Below, in pieces: positions 34,345 to 43,222 of a stretch of 64,000 nucleotides of DNA. The position numbers were made by a program, and so were the translations under genes. How positions within the stretch are numbered: position 1 is the first letter of the stretch; the number at the start of each line of letters is the position of its first letter. Below the pieces are notes generated by a model. The model searched no databases, was not told the origin of the DNA, and was given only the letters and a program-made list of their open reading frames with translations. Source of the stretch: a bacterium (GTDB taxonomy: Bacteria; Vulcanimicrobiota; Xenobia; Xenobiales; Xenobiaceae); assembly GCA_022839105.1 (NCBI GenBank), contig JALHDH010000004.1, positions 8,653-72,652 on the forward strand, read 5' to 3'.

Positions 34345-35172
34345 ATGCCTTCAGCCGCCCGAGCGTTCCGCCGTTCCAACCGCGGCACCGTTGTGCTGAC
34401 CCTGGTCCTGGGCCTGCTGCTCAACCTGGGCATGATCCAGATCCTCATCGAGTCGCGCGAGTTTGCTCCCAACCAGCAGAACCCGCGGGCCAACGCGCTG
34501 CGAACGGCCTACTGGCCCGAGTCGCCGGTCTCCACCGGCGAGACCGGAGATCCGCTGGCCGACTGGTTGGGCCTGGAGGCCTATCTGGCCCGCTCGCCGC
34601 TCTCCCCGGAGCAGCTCGAGGCCTGGAGGCCCTTGGAGGACCGGGCCCTGGAAGCAGCGGAGCTGGCGCTGGAGGGCTATACCCGGCTCCTGGAGCCGCT
34701 GACTCCCTCCCAGCGCCAGAAGCTCGCCGAACCCCAACCGGGCGTCGTGGACCACCGGACGCTGGGCCTGGACAGCGCCGGCCTGGACCTGCTCCTGGTC
34801 TGGCTGCACCGCCTGGATGAGCGGGCCCACCAGGCCGAGGCCGAGGCCCCGGCCCAAAGCCCGGCCCCCCTGCCGATGCGCCTGGCCCCGACCCGGCTGG
34901 CGGTCTCGATGACGCGGCTTCTCGACGATCCCCACGAGCCGATCACCCCGGCCCAGGCCCGGGCCATCCTCAAGCGCGAGGTGGAGCTGCGCAAGGTCCT
35001 GGAGATCCTGCACCAGACCCATGCCCAGGCTCGCCGGCTCCTGACGGCGCAGCAGCGCCAGGAAGCCCTCGCGCTGCCGCTGCGGCGCTGGGAGCCCTTC
35101 CCGTCTCCACGGGCCCTGGAGCTCTTCATCCGTTCGGTCCATGAGCGCCGGAAGGAGGCCCCGAGCGCGTGA
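34345..35172 (+). CDS. Membrane-anchored helical protein of unknown function
   Basis: The 275-residue protein starts at ATG 34345. One N-terminal transmembrane helix (TVVLTLVLGLLLNLGMIQILI, about 15-35) is followed by a long helical, Glu/Arg/Leu-rich exterior domain, with a Pro-rich break near 175-185. I do not recognise it. The stop overlaps the GTG start of the following multispan protein, so the two are translationally coupled and may form a complex. A similar arrangement (anchored helical protein with LTPQ/LTPAQ motifs) recurs at 39824. Confidence 0.7.
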   Translation: MPSAARAFRRSNRGTVVLTLVLGLLLNLGMIQILIESREFAPNQQNPRANALRTAYWPESPVSTGETGDPLADWLGLEAYLARSPLSPEQLEAWRPLEDRALEAAELALEGYTRLLEPLTPSQRQKLAEPQPGVVDHRTLGLDSAGLDLLLVWLHRLDERAHQAEAEAPAQSPAPLPMRLAPTRLAVSMTRLLDDPHEPITPAQARAILKREVELRKVLEILHQTHAQARRLLTAQQRQEALALPLRRWEPFPSPRALELFIRSVHERRKEAPSA

Positions 35173-37121
35173 ATCCTGCCCGAAGACTCCTGCACCGGGC
35201 CGGTCCCTGGCTGGCCGCCCTGCTGGCCTACCTGGCCCTGGCCGTGGCCGTCACCTGGCCGCTGGCCCTGCAGCTTGACAGCCATGTCCTGGGCTATCTG
35301 GGTTTCGAGAACACGGCCCAGACCATGTGGCACTACTACTCCTGGCGCGAGTTCCAGACGGATCTTCTGCGCTCGAACCTGCAGGAGCGGGGCTTCCTGG
35401 GCACTCTGGCCAACCTCGGCGAGATCTATCGGATTTCGGTCTCCTTCCCCGAGAAGAACAGCCTCTCCAACGGCATGGACTTCGTCTGGACCTGGCCCCT
35501 GGATCTCCTCTTCGGCCTGCCGGCCTACCACAACGTCAAGTGCTGGCTGATCCTCGTTGCCAATGCCCTGGCGGGGATGGCGCTGGCCCGGGCCACCGGG
35601 GCGGGGCGCCTGGCCTCCTGGGTGGGCGGGCTCGTCTTCTCCTTCAACCCCTGGACCTTCCACATGCTGATCACCGGACGGATCGTGGAGGCCCAGACCT
35701 TCCTGGCCGCCCTGGCCGCCCTGGCCCTTCTCTGGACCTGGCGTCGGCCGGAGCCCTGGGCCTGGGCCCTGGCCGGAGGCGCCCTGGCGCTGGTGACGGC
35801 CAACTACTGGTTCTACGGCCACTTCATGATCCTGTTCACCCTGGTCTGGCTGGCCTGGCATCTCTTGACCCGAAAGCCGCCGACCCTGGGGCCCTGGGGG
35901 CGAAACCTGGTCTTCTACCTTTTGACCTTCCTGGTCGTGTGCATGCCCGCCGCCCACCCCTACCTGGTGCGGCTGGTCACCGACGAACGCCTGCCGGGGC
36001 TGGTCCGGCCCGATCCGGGCGACCGCCCCTCCCTGGAGCGACTGACCCGGCAGGCCACCGCCTTCTCGGCCGAAGCCGACTACCCGCTGCGCCAGCCTCC
36101 TCGCGGAGCCCATTCGGGATTCACCCCGCCCTGGTGGATCCCGACCCAGCACACCTTCCTGGCCAACGCAACGCTCCTGGCGCTCCTCCCGGCCCTGCTG
36201 CTGCGCCGGGGCGGTTTCTGGCTCTTCGGGGCCTTCGTCTTCTATCTTCTGCCCCTGGGACCTTATCTGAAGTTCGGGGGCGAGGTGATCCAGATCGGCG
36301 GCCAACCTGTCCCCCTTCCCTATCTGCCCCTGATCCTGCACTTCCCGCTTCTGGAAAAGCTCTTCTGGCCCAACCAGTCGATGTTCGTCTTCGCGATGTG
36401 CGTCTCCGTCCTGGTGGCGGGAAACCTGGACTGGCTGCTGCGCAAGGCCAGGCTGAGGGGGGTCGCGGCCCTGGCGGTGACGGCGGTCCTCCTGGGAGTC
36501 CTGGCCCTGGAGATGTTCGGGCGGGGACAACTGCCCCTGCTGCGTTCGGAAGTGGTGATCCCCCCCCTGTACCTGGCCGAGGGCCGGGGAAGCGGCTACA
36601 TCTACCTGCCGATCGGCCGGCGCTATTGGGAGGTCCCCCGCGACTTCACCTTCAACCGCGACTACTACCATGGCAGCGACCTGACCCTGGTGGACCTTCA
36701 TCTGGCCATGCACGGAGGCAAGGGGCTCTTCGGGCGTCCTCACTACATGGCAGGCAAGGACTACTGGCTGTACGAGCCCTACCACCTCTCCACCCAACCC
36801 TTCCTCCGCTGGCTGGTTGCCCTGGGCGAGCGCGAACCGCCGCCCTTCGATCCCGAGGATCTCGAGCAGGTCCTGGCTGAAGGGTACGAGTATGCCGTGC
36901 TCCACGAGAGATTCTGCGCGCACCTGACCGACCGGGGAGCCTACCGGATCGACCTGGAAGACGGCCGCCTCCGTTATGAGCGGATCCACCAGACCATGCG
37001 CAGCGAGTTCGGTGCACCGGTCTACGAGGGCCTGGAGCCCTCCTGGGACCAGGGCGGAGAGACCCTGGACTCGGTCTCGGTGCACCCCTTCCGGGTGGCG
37101 ATCTTCCGGATCAGCCGCTAG
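35169..37121 (+). CDS. Multispan membrane protein, GT-C/YfhO-like, paralog of the gene at 32259
   Basis: The 650-residue protein starts at GTG 35169, overlapping the upstream stop. The N-terminal helix WLAALLAYLALAVAVTWPLA parallels the LLYLFLVLVATWPVAQ segment of the 32259 protein. About a dozen helices are followed by a soluble C-terminal domain of about 130 residues. The loop after helix 1 holds GFENTAQTMWHYYSW, a different set of polar residues from its paralog. It is probably a polytopic glycosyl- or lipid-transferase. The paralogs diverge from the region around 34.3 kb. Its 3' end overlaps the M16-like gene's 3' end by 4 bp. Confidence 0.72.
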   Translation: MNPARRLLHRAGPWLAALLAYLALAVAVTWPLALQLDSHVLGYLGFENTAQTMWHYYSWREFQTDLLRSNLQERGFLGTLANLGEIYRISVSFPEKNSLSNGMDFVWTWPLDLLFGLPAYHNVKCWLILVANALAGMALARATGAGRLASWVGGLVFSFNPWTFHMLITGRIVEAQTFLAALAALALLWTWRRPEPWAWALAGGALALVTANYWFYGHFMILFTLVWLAWHLLTRKPPTLGPWGRNLVFYLLTFLVVCMPAAHPYLVRLVTDERLPGLVRPDPGDRPSLERLTRQATAFSAEADYPLRQPPRGAHSGFTPPWWIPTQHTFLANATLLALLPALLLRRGGFWLFGAFVFYLLPLGPYLKFGGEVIQIGGQPVPLPYLPLILHFPLLEKLFWPNQSMFVFAMCVSVLVAGNLDWLLRKARLRGVAALAVTAVLLGVLALEMFGRGQLPLLRSEVVIPPLYLAEGRGSGYIYLPIGRRYWEVPRDFTFNRDYYHGSDLTLVDLHLAMHGGKGLFGRPHYMAGKDYWLYEPYHLSTQPFLRWLVALGEREPPPFDPEDLEQVLAEGYEYAVLHERFCAHLTDRGAYRIDLEDGRLRYERIHQTMRSEFGAPVYEGLEPSWDQGGETLDSVSVHPFRVAIFRISR

Positions 37122-38389
37122 CGGCTCGACCGAGAGGGGGCATGGGGCAGGACCTGCCCGCACCCGTAGCCCTCCAGCCGCAGGTGGGTCTGCGCGGCCG
37201 AGAGCATGGCCTCAGGGGTCACCCGTCGGATGGCCTCCGGATAGCCTTCCAGGAACCCGTGCCCCGCCCCCATCAACTCGAAGAAGGCCAGGCGGGAGGC
37301 CTGCACGGCCTTGCGCTGCATGGCGATGGCGAAGAGGCCCAGGAGATGGCGGCGGACCTTCGCGAGTTCCTGTCGCGAGACCGGAACCTCGCGCACCCGG
37401 CGCAACTCCTCGAGAAGGCCCTGCAGGGCGACCTGACGGTGCTCCAGGGAGGTCCCCAGGTGGAATCCGAAGTGGGCCCGGTCCCGCCGGGGCTCCAGTC
37501 CTGCTCCCACCGCATAGCCCAAACCCCGGCGATCGCGAAGTTCGGTGAAGAGCCGGCCGCTCATCCCGGCCAGGACCTGGGCCAGCACGTCCAGGGCCAG
37601 GAACTCCGGAGACGGGAAGGGGGGACCCATGAAGGACAAGGCCAGGGCCACGTGCTGTCTGGCTCGTCGTCGGCACCGGAGGCGAGGAGTCTCGGGAGGC
37701 TCCTCGGGCTCCGGCTCAGGCAGGCCGGGAAGGGGACGATCCAGGGGGGCGAAGGCCTCCGCGACCAGATCCCGCATCTGGCTGGCGCGAAGGTCCCCCA
37801 CCACCGCCACCACCATCCGATCCGGAGAGTAGAGGCGCCCATGCCAGCGAATCAGGTGCTTGCGCTCCAGGCGCCGGACGCTGGCCTGGGTGCCCGCCAC
37901 GGGGAGGCGGTAGGGATGGCGGCGATACAGGGCCGCCTCCGAGAGATCCATCGCATACGCGAAACCGTCGTCCTGGCGCCGCCGGATTTCGGTCAGGACC
38001 AGGCGCCTCTCCCTTTCGAGTTCCTCGGGCAGGAAGGCGGGCTCCAGGATGCACTCGGCCAGGAGATCCAGGGCCCTGGGCAGGTTCCGGGAGAGCACCG
38101 AGAGCGTGGCTCCCACCAGATCCTTTGAGGTGAAAGGTGCGTAGCGCGCCCCCAGGAACTCCAGTTCCTCGGCCAGATCCTCGGCATCCCTGCGCCGGGT
38201 CCCCTTGAGCAGCATCCGCTGGGCCAGATGGGTGATTCCCGAGAGCTCCCGGCGCTCGTTGCGGACTCCTCCCAGACAGTAGACCGCGACCGCCGTGATG
38301 GGCGTGGCGTGGTTCTCGGCCACCACGATGCGGAGTCCCCCGGGGCCGAGGTGCATTCTTGGGGACAGGCCCCGGCAGGAAGGGCTCAC
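37118..38389 (-). CDS. M16 peptidase-like protein, inactive-type subunit
   Basis: The 423-residue protein is M16-like throughout. The zinc motif HxxEH is replaced by HLAQR (His54, Gln57, Arg58) in GITHLAQRMLLKGT, so both the catalytic Glu and the second His are gone. The second M16 half with its R/Y-containing region (RDRRGLGYAVGAG) is kept. In bacterial M16B heterodimers and mitochondrial MPP/core proteins, one subunit is inactive and forms half of the chamber. GTG 38389 overlaps the stop of the active-type partner (GTGA), which supports a 1:1 complex. An alternative start is ATG 38356. Confidence 0.85.
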   Translation of the reverse strand: MSPSCRGLSPRMHLGPGGLRIVVAENHATPITAVAVYCLGGVRNERRELSGITHLAQRMLLKGTRRRDAEDLAEELEFLGARYAPFTSKDLVGATLSVLSRNLPRALDLLAECILEPAFLPEELERERRLVLTEIRRRQDDGFAYAMDLSEAALYRRHPYRLPVAGTQASVRRLERKHLIRWHGRLYSPDRMVVAVVGDLRASQMRDLVAEAFAPLDRPLPGLPEPEPEEPPETPRLRCRRRARQHVALALSFMGPPFPSPEFLALDVLAQVLAGMSGRLFTELRDRRGLGYAVGAGLEPRRDRAHFGFHLGTSLEHRQVALQGLLEELRRVREVPVSRQELAKVRRHLLGLFAIAMQRKAVQASRLAFFELMGAGHGFLEGYPEAIRRVTPEAMLSAAQTHLRLEGYGCGQVLPHAPSRSSR

Positions 38390-39735
38390 GAAACCGTCCT
38401 CGCCCCGGGAGGTCGATAATGGACCACGCTGCAGCGTTCCGTCCGCAGATGGTCCCGGCAGGCCGCCAGGACCTCTTCGGAGCGGACCGCGGCCAGGCGG
38501 CGGACATGGAGTTGGGCCAGGGTGTGGTCCCCCAGCATCTCGAAGTGGCCCAGCGTGCGCGCGATGCCTTCCACCGTCTCCTGGTTGAAGACGAAGGTGC
38601 TCTCCGCCCGATTCCTGGCCTTCTGCATCTCCCGGGCAGTCGGCCCCTCCCTTCCCAGGGCCTCCAACTCCTCGAAGATCCCGGCCTCGACGGCCTTGAG
38701 ATTCTCGGGAGGCAGGGTGCAATCCACCAGGAAGAAGCCGGGCTCGCGTTCCAGGAAGGCCGAACAGCCGACCCGGCTGACCAGGCCCTCCCGCTCGCGC
38801 AGCCGCCGACACAGGCGCGAGGAGCGCCCCTCGCCCAGCACCGAGGCCAGAAGATCGCAGGCGGGCGCCTCCGGACTGAAGAGACCGGGCACGGGGAAGA
38901 GCATCTGCAGGTGGGCCGAGGAGAGGTCCTGCTCGAGATCCAGGCGGCGCAGAGCCTCCTGGGGAGACTCGGGCTCGGGGCGACTCGGGAGGGCCTGCCC
39001 GGGCGTCACGGTCGCCAGGAGGTCCCCGATCCGCTCCAGGGTCGGCGCGGCCTGGACATCCCCCACCACGACCACGGCCATGTTGCGGCCCACGTAGTGG
39101 GCCCGGTGATGGGCTCGGAGCTGGGAGGCCGTCATGGATCGCAGGACGGATTCGAGCCCGATCACGGGACGGCCATAGGGATGCCGCGGGTAGGCCAGGC
39201 GGAGCAGTTGCTGGGTGCACCAGGCCTCGGGGCGATCCTGGCGCATGCGCATCTCGTCCAGGATCACCCCGATCTCCCGTTCGGCCTCCAGATCTTCGAG
39301 GAGGGGGTGCAGGACCGTCTCGGCGAGGGCCTCCAGGACCGTCTCCAGATGGCGGCTGGGGACCACGCACCACAGACACGTAGACTCAAAGCTCGTGAAG
39401 GCATTGACGTACCCGCCCAGGGCATGGATCTCGCGGGTCAGGGTGCCGCTCGGACGGGCTGCCGATCCCTTGAAGAGCATATGCTCGAGGAAGTGCGAGA
39501 TCCCGGCATTCCCATCGGTCTCGTGCAGGGAGCCGATCCCGATCCAGAAAGCGACGCTGACGACCGAGGCGGGATAGACCTCCTGGACCAGGACCCGCAG
39601 CCCCGAGGGGAGGACCTCGCGCACCACATCCGAGCCCAAGGCCGACCAGGTTTCCTGACCGGTATACGGCTCGCACCGGCTCCGCGCGGAGGCGAGCCAG
39701 TCCGACGATTTCCGGGGTCCGGCTCGGCGTGGCAT
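38386..39735 (-). CDS. M16 family zinc metallopeptidase, active-type subunit
   Basis: The 449-residue protein has an intact HxxEH motif, HFLEH (His81, Glu84, His85), in GNAGISHFLEHMLFKGS, and the third zinc ligand in the expected EREIGVILDEMRM segment. It is similar to pitrilysin/processing-peptidase-like M16B proteases. It probably cleaves peptides in the chamber formed with the inactive partner encoded immediately downstream (4-bp overlap). No signal peptide is evident at ATG 39735. A start nearer the conserved region (around residue 35) is possible, because the first 30 residues are poorly conserved in character. Confidence 0.9.
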   Translation of the reverse strand: MPRRAGPRKSSDWLASARSRCEPYTGQETWSALGSDVVREVLPSGLRVLVQEVYPASVVSVAFWIGIGSLHETDGNAGISHFLEHMLFKGSAARPSGTLTREIHALGGYVNAFTSFESTCLWCVVPSRHLETVLEALAETVLHPLLEDLEAEREIGVILDEMRMRQDRPEAWCTQQLLRLAYPRHPYGRPVIGLESVLRSMTASQLRAHHRAHYVGRNMAVVVVGDVQAAPTLERIGDLLATVTPGQALPSRPEPESPQEALRRLDLEQDLSSAHLQMLFPVPGLFSPEAPACDLLASVLGEGRSSRLCRRLREREGLVSRVGCSAFLEREPGFFLVDCTLPPENLKAVEAGIFEELEALGREGPTAREMQKARNRAESTFVFNQETVEGIARTLGHFEMLGDHTLAQLHVRRLAAVRSEEVLAACRDHLRTERCSVVHYRPPGARTVS

Positions 39736-39823
39736 GAGGCTGGCCCGGCTTCGCCCGGAATCTGGAGGACTCCTCCCCGGAAGGGAACCGGCCCCTCTCG
39801 ACAGAACCCCCCTCCCACCGACC

Positions 39824-40504
39824 ATGCGAACCTCCAGACGCTCCCAGAATCGGGGCCGCACGCGACGCCCCCTGATCATGCTCCTCTCAGGCCTGGCCCT
39901 GGTCCTCCAGGCCCTCCTGCTCTTCGGCCTTCCCGGGGGAAGCCCGACGGCGAGCTCCTCCCTGAGCCCGACCTCTCCGGACGGAACCGCGCCGGCCTTG
40001 CCTGCGGCTCCGGTCCAGGGCCTGCAGCCCTCCCAGAACAACCCCTACCCCACCCTGACGGTCCCACCGCCTCCCGGAGTGCCGATCCCCGAGGGAGCCG
40101 TCCTCCTGTACCTGCAGAGCCCATCCCAGGTGGGTCCGGGACCCGGTCCAGGCGCGGGAGCGACTCCCTCGCCGTCGGCCACCGCAGGCCTCCCCGACCG
40201 CCTGAACAGGCCCTTGACGCCTCAGGACCTGCTGCTGGGGATCCTCGAGCTGGAATCCCAGGGCGAGCTGGAACTGACCCCGGCCCAGGCCCGCCAACTG
40301 GCCGAGGTGGTCCGAGGCCTGGAGACCTCCTACCGGGACCTCGGCGGGGCCCGGGACGAGATGCTCGACGTCCTGACCATCGAGCAGAAGGCCTGGCTGG
40401 AGGACAATCCGCCCAAGCCCGGAGAGATCCCCTCAGGGGCTCCCGAGGAGACGGCCCTGGAGCCCGCCCGGCGCGCCCTGGAGTCCGTGGGGGATCCCGA
40501 GTAG
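39824..40504 (+). CDS. Membrane-anchored protein with Pro-rich linker and helical C-terminus
   Basis: The 226-residue protein starts at ATG 39824. It has one N-terminal helix (IMLLSGLALVLQALLLFGL, about 18-36), a long Pro/Ser/Thr/Gly linker to about residue 120, and a helical C-terminal domain with LTPQDLLLGILELESQGELELTPAQARQLAEVV and LTIEQKAWLED. I do not recognise the family. The layout resembles the protein at 34345. It is the first gene of the co-directional run leading to ispE, 43 bp before the pseudokinase gene, and probably works with it at the membrane. Confidence 0.68.
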   Translation: MRTSRRSQNRGRTRRPLIMLLSGLALVLQALLLFGLPGGSPTASSSLSPTSPDGTAPALPAAPVQGLQPSQNNPYPTLTVPPPPGVPIPEGAVLLYLQSPSQVGPGPGPGAGATPSPSATAGLPDRLNRPLTPQDLLLGILELESQGELELTPAQARQLAEVVRGLETSYRDLGGARDEMLDVLTIEQKAWLEDNPPKPGEIPSGAPEETALEPARRALESVGDPE

Positions 40505-40547
40505 TCGACGGCAGGAACCTCTCCCGGCTCCTGGGAAGTACTGCCCG

Positions 40548-42500
40548 ATGGCAAAAGAGCTGCTGCCCGGACAGGAACTTTGCGAAGGCCGCTACGAGGT
40601 GATCAAGACCCTGACCTTCGTCGACGAAGGCGGAGTCTACACCATCCGCGAGCGGGAGACCCGTCAGGTCCTGCTGCTCAAGGAGGTCATCCCGCCCCCC
40701 CACATGCCGGCCGAGGAGGTCGACAAGCGGGTCCAGCAGTTCCGCGAAGCGCTCCTGATCCTGACCCAGTTCGACCATCCCAACCTCTCGAAGATCTTCC
40801 TCCACTTCTCGGAGGGACGCCGGCAATACGTGGTGATGGAGCGCGTCGAGGGCATCACCCTCAAGACGCTGCTGGACATGAGCGTCAAGCCGCTGCCCGA
40901 GCCCCAGGTGCTGCGCTGGGCCATGGACCTGTGCGACGCGCTGCACTACATGCACGACCGGCCCGCGCCCTTCATCTTCGATGTGCTCAACACCACGCAC
41001 ATCATGATGACCAGCGAAGAGCAGCTCAAGCTGATCAACTATGGCCTGGACCGCTTCTTCGACGAGGAGGAGACCCGCAGCTTCTCGGCCAACCGAGAGG
41101 TCCTGGCCGATGAGATGCGCAGCCTGGGAGACACCCTGGTCTTCCTGCTGACGCGCAAGCCTCCGGGCCCCTTCGGCCTGACCGGAGACGAGGAGATCTC
41201 CGAGGAGCTCTCCAGGATCCTGATCCGCCTGCTCACCGCCGACGGTCAACGGACCTACGCCTCCTTCGAGGAGCTCAAGAAGGCCTTCGACCGCGTCCTC
41301 AACCCGCCGCCCCCTGCGGCGCCCACTGCCAAGGCCCCCCAGGAGCCCTGGGTCAAGCTGCTGGATCTCAACCGCCTGTGGCAGGATGCCCTCTGGGGCT
41401 TCATGAGGCAACCCCTCTGGCTGGTGGCCAGCGAGATCCTCGGCGTCCTGGCCCTGGTCGTGGGAACCTGGTTCGTGCTCAACCCGCCGATCCACCCTCG
41501 GGAAGGCCCCGCGGCCTACGTGGCCTGTGGTCGCGAGATCGTGGTCCTGGATGCCCGCGAGAAGAAGCCCTTGACGCGAATCGTCATGGACCGGCCGATC
41601 CATTCGCTGGTCTCCACCCCCGAAGGAACCCGGCTCTACGCCGCGAGCGCCGAATTCCCCAACCTCTTCCTGCTCAACTCGCTTTCCAACCGCGTCGTCG
41701 GCATGATTCCGGTGGGACCCGGCCCGGAAGAGCTGATCATGGGCCCGGGCGGAGGCTGGCTGTACGTCCTGCACTCCCAGACCGGTCAGGTGGGCTTCGT
41801 GAAGCTCTCGAGCGAGGAGATCCCCATGGAGGTCGAGTCGGGGGTCTTCCGACCCAAGGACTCGATGATCGGGGTCTTCACCGCCGGCCCGGGTGTCCAG
41901 GGACTGGCCGCCACGCTGGCCGGCCCGTCTCCCGCCGAAGCGTCCGGCTCGCGGCCGACGCCGAGCCCGGATCCCCAGATCCCCGATGCCGGTCAGCGGA
42001 TCTTCGTCAGCAGCCTGCTGGGGAACCGGCTGACCGCCCTGGAGCCCTCGCCCTTGAAGGTCCTGGCCACCGAGGACGTGGATGCCCCGGGTCCCCTGGC
42101 CCTGACCCCGGACGCCCGAACCCTGCTGGTCGCCCAGACCACCACCTCCCATATCCTGACCTATCGGGCCGAGAACCTCCAACCCGGTCCCCGCATCCTC
42201 CAGGTGGGAGGTTCGGACATCCAGCAGATCCTGATTTCTCCAAATGGCCAGGAGATCTGGTCGGTCAATGCCTCGGGAACCCTGGGAGTCCTCGGGCTCG
42301 AGGACCGCAAACTGCGCAGTACCGTCGAACTCCAGGGCAAACCCTCGGCGGCGTGCTGGTACCTGGTCGGCGAAGAAGCGGAACTCTGGGTCGCCACCAG
42401 CACCCCCAACCAGATCGTCGTGGTCAACCCCTCGACCCGGATGGTCCGGACGAGAATCCCGGTCGGCGCCACACCGACCGATATCTGGATGGTACCATGA
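40548..42500 (+). CDS. Pseudokinase fused to a membrane helix and YVTN-type propeller
   Basis: This 650-residue protein has a Hanks-type kinase fold at about 15-255. Lys45 (VLLLKEV) is present. The catalytic loop is PFIFDVLNTTHIMM, where the lysine and asparagine of DxKPxN are replaced by Leu and Thr, and DFG is replaced by NYG (164-166), removing the metal-binding Asp. It should bind ligands or proteins but hardly phosphorylate. One transmembrane helix lies at 291-312. The rest (about 320-650) has repeated strands such as LSNRVVGMIPVG, STRMVRTRIPVGATP and LFLLNSLSNRV, typical of YVTN/NHL propellers, and should be outside the membrane. The stop overlaps the next gene by 4 bp. Confidence 0.82.
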   Translation: MAKELLPGQELCEGRYEVIKTLTFVDEGGVYTIRERETRQVLLLKEVIPPPHMPAEEVDKRVQQFREALLILTQFDHPNLSKIFLHFSEGRRQYVVMERVEGITLKTLLDMSVKPLPEPQVLRWAMDLCDALHYMHDRPAPFIFDVLNTTHIMMTSEEQLKLINYGLDRFFDEEETRSFSANREVLADEMRSLGDTLVFLLTRKPPGPFGLTGDEEISEELSRILIRLLTADGQRTYASFEELKKAFDRVLNPPPPAAPTAKAPQEPWVKLLDLNRLWQDALWGFMRQPLWLVASEILGVLALVVGTWFVLNPPIHPREGPAAYVACGREIVVLDAREKKPLTRIVMDRPIHSLVSTPEGTRLYAASAEFPNLFLLNSLSNRVVGMIPVGPGPEELIMGPGGGWLYVLHSQTGQVGFVKLSSEEIPMEVESGVFRPKDSMIGVFTAGPGVQGLAATLAGPSPAEASGSRPTPSPDPQIPDAGQRIFVSSLLGNRLTALEPSPLKVLATEDVDAPGPLALTPDARTLLVAQTTTSHILTYRAENLQPGPRILQVGGSDIQQILISPNGQEIWSVNASGTLGVLGLEDRKLRSTVELQGKPSAACWYLVGEEAELWVATSTPNQIVVVNPSTRMVRTRIPVGATPTDIWMVP

Positions 42501-42853
42501 GCAGCGTCTGCCTACGCCACAAGGATCGTGAAACCGATATCCGCTGTGCCGCCTGCCTGCGCCCGATCTGCGAGGAATGCATCGTCATGGGCCCGGGCAA
42601 CTCGCGCTTCTGCTCCACGGAGTGCAGCGAGAACGCCCAGAAGAGCAGCGAGCGCTTCGCCGACATGACGCGACGGGACGAAGAGGCCCTGCACGCCGCA
42701 CGCCGGGCCGCCTTCGCCAGGCTGGTCATCGTGGTGCTCTTCCTGTTCGTCCTGGGGGTGGGCCTGCACGTGGCCTGGCCCTCCCTGCCCCAAGCCCTGA
42801 CCGGTCCGGTGGAATCCTGGTTCGACCAGATTCGAAACCTCAAGCTGGACTGA
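42497..42853 (+). CDS. Cysteine-rich (B-box-like) membrane protein
   Basis: The 118-residue protein starts at ATG 42497, overlapping the pseudokinase stop (ATGA). The N-terminal 45 residues carry C..H, C..C, C..C and a C...C pair (CLRHKD, RCAACLRPICEEC, FCSTEC), resembling B-box/DUF2180-type zinc-binding segments. A charged helix and one transmembrane helix (LVIVVLFLFVLGVGLHVAW, about 75-93) follow. The cysteine domain should lie in the cytoplasm, near the kinase-like domain of its coupled neighbour. The function is unknown. Confidence 0.75.
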   Translation: MSSVCLRHKDRETDIRCAACLRPICEECIVMGPGNSRFCSTECSENAQKSSERFADMTRRDEEALHAARRAAFARLVIVVLFLFVLGVGLHVAWPSLPQALTGPVESWFDQIRNLKLD

Positions 42854-42947
42854 AACTCGGGGTCCGCAGGAGGGGATGGGTCCCCCGGCAAGAAGATCTC
42901 CGCCTCAATCAGGGGCGCATTCCGGGCGCCCGCTGGAGGCTGGATTG

Positions 42948-43163
42948 ATGGTACTTTCTCCCCTGGCCTGGGTCGGCGTGCTCCTGTACGTGCTCGTCTT
43001 CAATATCGCGATCCCGATCTACGTGGTCCTGCGTCTGTCCAGCCTGGACCACAACCTCGACAAGACCGTCCTGCTCCTGACGGTCCTGGCCAACAAGCAA
43101 GGGGCCACCCAGCAGGATATCGAGAATGCCCTGAGTCCCAGTCGCAAACCGGCTCGGGACTGA
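42948..43163 (+). CDS. Small single-span membrane protein
   Basis: The 71-residue protein starts at ATG 42948 with GGAGG upstream. A hydrophobic helix (SPLAWVGVLLYVLVFNIAIPIYVVL, about 4-28) is followed by a short charged tail with DHNLDKTVLLLTVLANKQGATQQDIENAL. I do not recognise it. It lies within the run of envelope genes. A GC hairpin follows its stop by about 15 bp. Confidence 0.6.
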   Translation: MVLSPLAWVGVLLYVLVFNIAIPIYVVLRLSSLDHNLDKTVLLLTVLANKQGATQQDIENALSPSRKPARD

Positions 43164-43178
43164 CTGTTCCCTTCACTT

Positions 43179-43202
43179 GAGGGCCCGGGAAGACGGGCCC
43201 TC
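43179..43202 (+). terminator. GC-rich hairpin, possible terminator
   Basis: GAGGGCCCG (43179-43187) and CGGGCCCTC (43194-43202) form a perfect 9-bp stem with a 6-nt loop. No T-tract follows, so it may only slow transcription or protect the upstream RNA end. Confidence 0.4.
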
Positions 43203-43222
43203 CCGATTCCAGAGGAGCCCCC

